Shown: in pieces, positions 56,101-64,000 of the stretch | Layout: every line of letters begins with the position of its first letter | How positions within the stretch are numbered: the stretch's first letter is position 1 | DNA from: Stomorhina lunata | Lineage: Eukaryota; Arthropoda; Insecta; Diptera; Rhiniidae | Direction: 5' to 3' | DNA: 64,000 nt | Assembly: GCA_933228675.1 (NCBI GenBank) | Contig: OW121743.1 | Coordinates: forward strand, 52,497,215 to 52,561,214 | Position numbers and translations under genes: made by a program | The notes under the pieces: model-generated | Database searches by the model: none | What the model saw: only the letters and a program-made list of their open reading frames with translations | What the model was told of the DNA's origin: nothing

Positions 56101-58510
56101 GAAAGTGAAACAAAAATTTTGAAAATTTTTCTATAAAAATAAAAAAAAATTGAAATTTTTTCTATAAAAATAGAAAAACTTTGAAAATTTTTCTATAAAC
56201 ATAGAAAAACTTTGAAAACTTTTCTATAAAAATAGAAAAATTTTGAAAACTTTTCTATAAAAATAGAAAAATTTTTCGCTAAAAATAGAAAAATTTTGAA
56301 AAATTTTCTATAAAAATAAAAAATTTTGAAAAATCTTTTCTAAAAAAAATAGAAAATTTTTGGGAATTTTTCTATAAAAATGGTAAAATTTTGCAAAATT
56401 TTCTATAAAAATGGTAAAATTTTGCAAAATTTTCTATAAAAATGGTAAAATTTTGCAAAATTTTCCTATAAAAATAGTAAAATTTTGCAAAATTTTCCTA
56501 TAAAAATAGTAAAATTTTGCAAAATTTTCCTATAAAAATAGTAAAATTTTGCAAAATTTTCCTATAAAAATAGTAAAATTTTGCAAAATTTTCCTATAAA
56601 AATAGTAAAATTTTGCAAAATTTTCCAATAAAAATAGTAAAATTTTGCAAAATTTTCCTATAAAAATAGTAAAATTTTGCAAAATTTTCCTATAAAAATA
56701 GTAAAATTTTGCAAAATTTTCCTATAAAAATAGTAAAATTTTGCAAAATTTTCCTATAAAAATAGTAAAATTTTGCAAAATTTTCCTATAAAAATAGTAA
56801 AATTTTGCAAAATTTTCCTATAAAAATAGTAAAATTTTGCAAAATTTTCCTATAAAAATAGTAAAATTTTGCAAAATTTTCCTATAAAAATAGTAAAATT
56901 TTGCAAAATTTTCCTATAAAAATAGTAAAATTTTGCAAAATTTTCCTATAAAAATAGTAAAATTTTCCTATAAAAATAGTAAAATTTTCCTATAAAAATA
57001 GTAAAATTTTCCTATAAAAATAGTAAAATTTTCCTATAAAAATAGTAAAATTTTCCTATAAAAATAGTAAAATTTTGCAAAATTTTCCTATAAAAATAGT
57101 AAAATTTTGCAAAATTTTCCTATAAAAATAGTAAAATTTTGCAACATTTTCCTATAAAAATAGTAAAATTTTGCAAAATTTTCCTATAAAAATAGTAAAA
57201 TTTTGCAAAATTTTCCTATAAAAATAGTAAAATTTTGCAAAATTTTCCTATAAAAATAGTAAAATTTTGCAAAATTTTCCTATAAAAATAGTAAAATTTT
57301 GCAAAATTTTCCTATAAAAATAGTAAAATTTTGCAAAATTTTCCTATAAAAATAGTAAAATTTTGCAAAATTTTCCTATAAAAATAGTAAAATTTTGCAA
57401 AATTTTCCTATAAAAATAGTAAAATTTTGCAAAATTTTCCTATAAAAATAGTAAAATTTTGCAAAATTTTCCTATAAAAATAGTAAAATTTTGCAAAATT
57501 TTCCTATAAAAATAGTAAAATTTTGCAAAATTTTCCTATAAAAATAGTAAAATTTTCCTATAAAAATAGTAAAATTTTGCAAAATTTTCCTATAAAAATA
57601 GTAAAATTTTGCAAAATTTTCCTATAAAAATAGTAAAATTTTGCAAAATTTTCCTATAAAAATAGTAAAATTTTGCAAAATTTTCCTATAAAAATAGTAA
57701 AATTTTGCAAAATTTTCCTATAAAAATAGTAAAATTTTGCAAAATTTTCCTATAAAAATAGTAAAATTTTGCAAAATTTTCCTATAAAAATAGTAAAATT
57801 TTGCAAAATTTTCCTATAAAAATAGTAAAATTTTGCAAAATTTTCCTATAAAAATAGTAAAATTTTGAAAATTTTCTATAAAAATAGTAAAATTTTGCAA
57901 AATTTTCTATAAAAATAGTAAAATTTTGCGAAATTTTCTATAAAAATAGTAAAATTTTGCAAAAATTTTCTATAAAAATAGTAAAATTTTGCAAAAATTT
58001 TCTATAAAAATAGTAAAATTTTGCAAAAATTTTCTATAAAAATAGTAAAATTTTGCAAAAATTTTCTATAAAAATAGTAAAATTTTGCAAAAATTTTCTA
58101 TAAAAATAGTAAAATTTTGCAAAAATTTTCTATAAAAATAGTAAAATTTTGCAAAAATTTTCTATAAAAATAGTAAAATTTTGCAAAAATTTTCTATAAA
58201 AATAGTAAAATTTTGCAAAAATTTTCTATAAAAATAGTAAAATTTTTAAAATTTTCCTATAAAAATAATAAAATTTTGAAAATTTTCCTATAAAAATAAT
58301 AAAATTTTGAAAATTTTCCTATAAAAATAGTAAAATTTTGAAAATGTGCCTATAAAAATAGTAAAATTTTGCAACATTTTTCTAAAAAAATAAAATTTTG
58401 CTAAATTTTTCTAAAAAAATAGATAAATTTTCCAAAATTTTTCTAAAAAATAGTAAAATTTTGCAAAATTTTCTATAAAAAGAGAAAAATTTTGAAAATT
58501 TTTGAAAAAT
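56101..58510 (+). repeat. 32-bp tandem array with CCTATAAAAATAG
   Basis: About 75 copies of a 32-bp unit, CCTATAAAAATAGTAAAATT then TTGCAAAATTTT. A homogenised core (56460-57850) lies between degenerate flanks. Within the core, a run of 22-bp units that lack GCAAAATTTT (56950-57065, and once near 57545) shows internal deletion followed by local amplification. A right-hand sub-block (57955-58240) uses a variant unit of the same length with GCAAAAATTTTC. Confidence 0.96.
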
Positions 58511-59995
58511 TTCCTAAAAGAAAAGAAAGATAATAATATGATTTCCAGTTGATAGATATGTCTTTTTGTTGTAAAGTGTAACCGCCTCTTGAGGAAAGTA
58601 AGACATGCCTACAACACTTAAGAAACGCCAGACATGCCCTTAAACCCCTAAAAATATACTATAGAATATAGTTTATGAATAATATAAACATGTATTTATA
58701 GACAAGTGATGACTGAATATAAACCATTATCCGGTTCTCCTTTTATGCTTTGTAAACTTTATGCCTAAAACATCATAAAATTGCTAAAAGGCTAAAAAAT
58801 AGTAGTAGAATTTTTATTACATTTTGTCTCTTTAGTGGCGGACAAGTTAATTTACAAATAAAGAAAATCCTAAGTGGATAAAGAGGAAAATTCTAAATAT
58901 AATAATAAAAAAAACTTGAAGATGATTACAAACACTTGTAGAATTTTTGAAAAACATTTGTAAGGCTTATAAGGATCATTTTGTAATCCTTATAAAGTAT
59001 TTAAGGTATTTTAAGGATAACAAATATCTAAAATAAATACTAATATTATTTTGACATTTTCAAATTAATAAAAGTTTACAAAATATTAAAGGGAAAATAC
59101 ATGAAATAATAAATAAATAAATATTTATTTATTTAAGCTGATGGTATATCCTTCTAAGCGTCAAAGCAAAAACAAATAAAACAATAAGAAAAGTGATGAC
59201 AATTGAAAAATTTCATCATTTCCATTCCTTTTTTTTTTGATTCATGCCACATTTCATTATGATGGAAATTGTAATCTTCAACTGTCTCTTGTCTCCTAAC
59301 CAAAAACGGAGCAGCAGTAGTACTTAGTTGTATGTGTCACATCAACACTCTCACACATACACAATGCTGCTGTTTAGTGCCTGTAAGTCTATTTAGATTT
59401 ATTTATACTTTTTGTATTGCTCTGGGTTTTCACTACGGTTTCGGTTTCATTTCAGTTTCCTGTAGTTCAGTTTTGCTGTGTTCTTTTTTTCCTGTTCATT
59501 TATGCTTTTTATATTGTATTTTGACAATTTCTCATGGGATATCAATCATATGTAAACAACAAAAGCATCAGCAACAATAACTTTAACAGCAGCAGCAACT
59601 TTTCCATCACAGCAGCATGGAAATGGTAGGAAAAGCAAAAAGAATAAAAAATCTGCATACTTATAACCACAACCAATTGGAAAATTCATAACTCATATAG
59701 GGAGAAGTGAAGCAGCCATCGCCCGAGTACACTTCAACCGAAATGTTGTGGCTGTATGTAGTGGCAAGCAAAATGCGACCTTAAGTATAATGTCACTGGG
59801 GGTAAAAAATGATGGGAAATACAAAAAAAAAAAACCATATTTTACAGACGACATTTGGAAATTGTGGAAAAAATTCAATTAGTTTTACTAGTTTTTTTCT
59901 GTTTTCTATCAGATTTTATGGCTTGCAAATTTGGATCATAAATTTAAATAATCTTTGAAGAGTTTCATTTAAAAAAGGACACTTTTAGGTAAAAT
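58511..59995. other. SK intron segment
   Basis: About 1.5 kb of mainly unique intronic sequence. It has CAGCAG/CAACAA-rich words near 59560-59620. An 82-codon plus-strand frame (59332-59580) has no recognisable domain. No gene called. Confidence 0.4.
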
Positions 59996-59999
59996 GTTT

Positions 60000-60610
60000 A
60001 ACCAAAATGCTACTGTTTAAGCAAAAAGGTACTTTTTCTGAAAAAATTACTTTTCCTGAAAAAAGTTCCTTTTTGTACAAAAAGTTGCTTTTTATTCAAA
60101 ACGATACTTTTAATGCAAAAAGGTGCTCTTTATGCAAAAAGGTACTTGTTATGCAAAAAGATACTTTTCTATGCAAAAAGGTACTTTTTATGCAAAATTT
60201 AAAAAAAAAAAACGATACTTTTAATGCAAAAAGGTGCTCTTTATGCAAAAAGGTACTTGTTATGCAAAAAGATACTTTTCTATGCAAAAAGGTACTTTTT
60301 ATGCAAAATTTTACTTTTTATGTAAAAAAGTACTTTTTAAGCAAAAAGGTACTTTCTATGCAAAAAGGTACTTTCTATGCAAAAAGGTACTTTCTACGCA
60401 AAAAAGTACTTTCTATGCAAAAAGATACTTTCTATGCAAAAAAGTACTTTTTAAGCAAAAAGGTACTTTTTATGCCAAAAGGTACTTTTTATGCAAAAAT
60501 GTACTTTTTACACAAAAAGGTAATTTTTATGCAAGAAGGTACCTTTTATGCAAAAAGTTACTTTTTAGCGAAATGGTACTTTTTATGCAAAAAGGCACTT
60601 TTTATAAAAA
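60000..60610 (+). repeat. 19-bp tandem array
   Basis: About 31 copies of ATGCAAAAAGGTACTTTTT and variants. Because 19 is not a multiple of three, all frames cycle through the same peptide words over 57 bp, giving long open frames of Lys/Phe/Tyr-rich low complexity that are not genes. A ~110-bp segment is duplicated (60090-60190 and 60210-60310). Confidence 0.95.
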
Positions 60611-60639
60611 TAATTTGATTTTCTTTAGGAAAATCAAAA

Positions 60640-62212
60640 AAATTTTTTGATTTTCTAAAGAAAATTTATAGATTTTTTTTAGAAAATTTCTAGATTTTCA
60701 ACAGAAAATTTTTCAGATTTTCTATAAAAAATTTTTCAGATTTTTTATAGAAAATTTCTAGATTTTCTTTTTGTAGATTTTCTATAAAAAATTTTTCAGA
60801 TTTTCTATAGAAAATTTTTCAGATTTTCTATAGAAAATTTTTCAGATTTTCTATAGAAAATTTTTCAGATTTTCTATAAAAAATTTTTCAGATTTTCTAT
60901 AGAAAAATTTTCAGATTTTCTATAGAAAATTTTTCAGATTTTCTATAGAAAATTTTTCAGATTTTCTATAGAAAATTTTTCAGATTTTCTATAGAAAATT
61001 TTTCAGATTTTCTATAGAAAATTTTTCAGATTTTCTATAGAAAATTTTTCAGATTTTCTATAGAAAATTTTTCAGATTTTCTATAGAAAATTTTTCAGAT
61101 TTTCTATAGAAAATTTTTCAGATTTTCTATTGAAAATTTTTCAGATTTTCTATAGAAAATTTTTCAGATTTTCTATAGAAAATTTTTCAGATTTTCTATA
61201 GAAAATTTTTCAGATTTTCTATAGAAAATTTTTCAGATTTTCTATAGAAAATTTCTCAGATTTTCTATAGAAAATTTCTCAGATTTTCTATAGAAAATTT
61301 TTCAGATTTTCTATAGAAAATTTTTCCGATTTTCTATAGAAAATTTTTCAGATTTTCTACAGAAAATTTTTCAGATTTTCTATAGAAAATTTTTCAGATT
61401 TTCTATAGAAAATTTTTCAGATTTTCTATAGAAAATTTTTCAGATTTTCTATAGAAAATTTTTCAGATTTTCTATAGAAAATTTTTCAGATTTTCTATAG
61501 AAAATTTTTCAGATTTTCTATAGAAAATTTTTCAGATTTTCTATAGAAAATTTTTTAGATTTTCTATAGAAAATTTTTCAGATTTTCTATAGAAAATTTT
61601 TCAGATTTTCTATAGAAAATTTTTCAGATTTTCTATAGAAAATTTTTCAGATTTTCTATAGAAAATTTTTCAGATTTTCTATAGAAAATTTTTCCGATTT
61701 TCTATAGAAAATTTTTCAGATTTTCTATAGAAAATTTTTTAGATTTTCTATAGAAAATTTTTCAGATTTTCTATAGAAAATTTTTCAGATTTTCTATAGA
61801 AAATTTTTCAGATTTTCTATAGAAAATTTTTCAGATTTTCTATAGAAAATTTTTCAGATTTTCTATAGAAAATTTTTCAGATTTTCTATAGAAAATTTTT
61901 CAGATTTTCTATAGAAAATTTTTCAGATTTTCTATAGAAAATTTTTCAGATTTTCTATAGAAAATTTTTCAGATTTTCTATAGAAAATTTTTCAGATTTT
62001 CTATAGAAAATTTTTCAGATTTTCTATAGAAAATTTTTCAGATTTTCTATAGAAAATTTTTCAGATTTTCCATAGAAAATTTTTCAGATTTTCAATAGAA
62101 AATTTTTCAGATTTTCTATCGAAAATTTTTCAGATTTTCTATAGAAAATTTTTCAGATTTTCTATAGAAAATTTTTCAGATTTTCTATAGAAAATTTTTC
62201 AGATTTTCTATA
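60640..62212 (+). repeat. 23-bp tandem array with TTTTCTATAGAAAA
   Basis: About 67 copies of GATTTTCTATAGAAAATTTT plus TCA. Each unit contains the 14-bp perfect palindrome TTTTCTATAGAAAA. Most copies are identical; variants (CTACAG, CTATTG, CCGATT) are isolated. Confidence 0.97.
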
Positions 62213-63060
62213 AAAAATTTGGGTTTGCTTTAGAAAAATTTGGGTTTGCTTTAGAAAAAATTGGTTTTTCTTTAGAAAAATTTTGTTTTTCTTTAGAAAA
62301 ATTTGGGTTTTCTTAGAAAAATTTGGGTTTTCTTTAGAAAAATTTGGGTTTGCTTTAGAAAAATTTGGTTTTTCTTTAGAAAAATTTAGTGTTTCTTTAC
62401 AAAAATTTGGTTTTTCTTTAGAAAAATTTGGTTTTTCTTTAGAAAAATTTGGTTTGTATTTAAAAAAATTTGGTTTTTCTTTAGAAAAATTTGGTTTTTC
62501 TTTAGAAAAGTTTGGGTTTTCTTTAGAAAAATTTGGGTTTGCTTTAGCAAAATTTGGTTTTTCTTAGAAAAATTTGGGTTTTCTTTAGAAAAATTTGGGT
62601 TTGCTTTAGAAAAATTTGGTTTTTCTTTAGAAAAATTTGGTTTTTTTTTAGAAAAATTTTGTTTTTCTTTAGAAAAATTTGGTTTTTCTTAGAAAAATTT
62701 GGGTTTTCTTTAGAAAAATTTGGGTTTGCTTTACAAAAATTTGGTTTTTCTTTAGAAAAATTTAGTTTTTCTTTACAAAAATTTGGTTTTTCTTTAGAAA
62801 AATTTGGTTTTTCTTTAGAAAAATTTGGTTTGTATTTAAAAAAATTTTGTTTTTCTTTAGAAAAATTTGGTTTTTCTTTTGAAAAATTTGGTTTTTCTTT
62901 AGAAAAATTTGGTTTTTCTTTAGAAAAATTTGGGTTTTCTTTAGAAAAATTTGTTTTTTCTTTAGAAAAATTTGGGTTTTCTTAAGAAAAATTTGGTTTT
63001 TCTTTAGAAAAATTTGGTTTTTCTATAGAAAAATTTTGTTTTTCTATAAAAAATTTCGTT
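62213..63060 (+). repeat. 21-bp tandem array
   Basis: About 39 copies of TTTAGAAAAATTTGGTTTTT C-type units. The unit is closely related to the 23-bp unit next to it (TTTCTATAGAAAATTTT compared with TTTCTTTAGAAAAATTT). Since 21 is a multiple of three, it produces open frames of a SLEKFGF heptapeptide (62283-62567, 62554-62985); these are by-products of the array. A block of about 330 bp within it appears duplicated, since the order of variant units repeats. Confidence 0.95.
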
Positions 63061-63334
63061 TTTTCATAGAAAATTTTGTTTTTCTATAGAAATATTTGGT
63101 TTTATTGATTTAATTTTGAATTAATTCTTAATTGCTGTTGACTTCTTGGTTACACTTTTATATAATTTTCTGTTAAGTTTTCAAGTTGTTTTGTTGGATA
63201 TGCATTTTTCATTATTATACTTAAACTTAAAAGGAAATATTTCCTTTTTGTTTATTAAAAACACAAACTAAACTAACTTTTATCTCTAAAAAATGGGATG
63301 GTAGGAAGAAAATATAAGAAATAGGGAAACTCAC
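63061..63334. other. SK intron segment next to the pore exon
   Basis: Intronic sequence between the array and the pore exon donor. It includes readthrough codons that continue the pore frame to a stop at about 63227. Confidence 0.5.
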
Positions 63335-63470
63335 CATAATTCCTGTACTAACAGCGATACCACGTCCACAATACGTATTTGGAACAATATCACCAAAACC
63401 AACACTCAGAAATGTAATTGCTATCAGCCACATTGCATTCAAAAGATTTGCATGTTCTTCATCATGAAAC
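63335..63470 (-). CDS. SK: SK channel, pore helix and selectivity filter exon
   Basis: Exon of 136 nt: acceptor TTGTTTAG, one base finishing a split codon, then 45 codons [14 protein letters not shown]...STGIM and donor GTGAGT. It contains the pore helix ([14 protein letters not shown]), the K+ selectivity filter with Gly-Phe-Gly in [16 protein letters not shown] and the outer part of S6. SK channels conduct K+ after cytosolic Ca2+ rises and set after-hyperpolarisation in neurons and muscle. Vertebrate SKs have Gly-Tyr-Gly; Phe at this position is, as I recall, the fly form. The Met shortly before FRFHDEE in the open frame is intronic and not a start. Upstream exons lie beyond the window. Confidence 0.97.
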
Positions 63471-64000
63471 CTAAACAATTGTTAAAGATTTTTTTGTTGT
63501 CGAATTTGGATTTTTTTAGGATTTTATTTAAGTTTTTTTAGTTTCAATATTTTTAAAATGCGTCGAGTTGTAGACCAGAAAGAAAGTTGGTTGGTTGGTT
63601 GTTCGTTAGTTGATTGTTTGATTTGGTTTCATAAATTGATTGATTGGCCCAAAAATAGTTTGATTTGCGTTCGTTTCGTTTCATTTTGTTTGTTTAGGTT
63701 GATATTTGCAGTAGCAGAGATACAAAACAGAGATATACACACACACGGTTGGCGCAGAGTTTTCAGTTTTAATTTTTTCAATATTTTGATTTTGTTTAAT
63801 ATTTTTTAGTTTTTGGAATTTTTATTTTCGTTTAACATTCGAGAGAAAAAAATGAAATGAAAGAAAAAAATAAAAACAAGTGATAATAAATTAAATTATA
63901 ATGAAATAGTTATTTTTTTTTTTAAATATGATTTTCTACTTTCTAAAAAGGGTTTAGGGGGTTTCTATTAACTAGAGAGTAAAACAAAACAAATAAAGGA
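63471..64000. other. SK intron, upstream of the pore exon
   Basis: T-rich intron sequence on the gene's 5' side, running off the window. An 83-codon plus-strand frame (63558-63809) has no recognisable domain. Confidence 0.5.

Larger units (their letters stand above)
6861..63470 (-). other. SK: SK channel gene, 3' part (gene span)
   Basis: Span of the visible part of the small-conductance Ca2+-activated K+ channel gene, transcribed right to left. Five exons are seen, separated by introns of about 19.1 kb, 11.6 kb, 24.9 kb (with one exon missing) and 108 bp. Exon phases are consistent: the pore exon starts with the third base of a codon, the S6 exon is phase 0 at both ends, and the calmodulin-binding exon ends after two bases of a codon. 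The coiled-coil and terminal exons start in phase 0. The 5' exons lie past the right edge of the window. No other gene was recognised inside the introns apart from transposon remnants. Confidence 0.93.

Noticed and set aside
60007..60650. 203- and 138-codon open frames rich in Lys, Phe, Tyr
   Set aside because: They are translations of a 19-bp tandem array in several frames; no domain, no start context, and the peptide repeats follow the DNA unit.
62283..62985. Open frames encoding a SLEKFGF heptapeptide repeat
   Set aside because: A 21-bp DNA repeat without stop codons necessarily gives this; two frames are open in different segments and there is no other coding evidence.

Overview
The window is AT-rich, repeat-dense DNA from a higher fly (Diptera, probably Schizophora). 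Nearly all of it is non-coding. Five exons recognisable by translation spell out the C-terminal half of an SK (KCNN family, small-conductance Ca2+-activated K+ channel) protein on the minus strand: pore helix and filter (63335-63470), S6 (44157-44267), calmodulin-binding domain (32459-32586), distal coiled coil (7467-7568) and the C-terminal tail with the stop codon (6861-7358). All have GT..AG borders and compatible phases. The N-terminal and S1-S5 exons must lie beyond 64000. One expected exon, about 70 nt coding the conserved link between the calmodulin-binding domain and the coiled coil, is not visible; it should lie between 7569 and 32458, the interval that holds the assembly gap.

Layout. 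1-6860 is downstream of the channel gene and holds transposon debris: a foldback element (969-1967), a young 5'-truncated non-LTR retrotransposon with an open RT-RNase H frame and a target-site duplication (2558-4590), a short TIR element (5112-5534) and two copies of a ~320-bp MITE. 7359-63334 is intronic. It contains a dead ITmD37E-type transposase (8479-9488), three Helentron/DINE-like elements with ~130-bp central tandem repeats (9625-11335, 30245-31117, 33991-35455), a 4.5-kb array of a 29-bp palindromic unit that switches strand half way (11380-15844), a 200-N gap, and 8.7 kb of apparently perfect 7-bp satellite (AGTTTAT, the complement of the ATAAACT satellite of Drosophila virilis). 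Further along are a hAT-like foldback with an 8-bp duplication (26228-27318), decayed LINE and transposase remnants (27.8-29.9 kb), a block of decayed tandem duplications (36.4-43.5 kb), nested repeats (44.5-52.9 kb) and six more short-unit arrays (53.4-63.0 kb).

Functionally the window is one gene: an ion channel whose introns have grown by satellite expansion and transposon insertion. Several independent arrays share short AT-rich palindromes containing CTATA..TATAG cores, which also resemble TATA-box or MEF2-type sites. No rRNA, intact tRNA or CRISPR array was seen. The exact species cannot be fixed from the sequence; the satellite and the Helentron-like tandem repeats are compatible with the Drosophila virilis group, but a calyptrate fly is not excluded.
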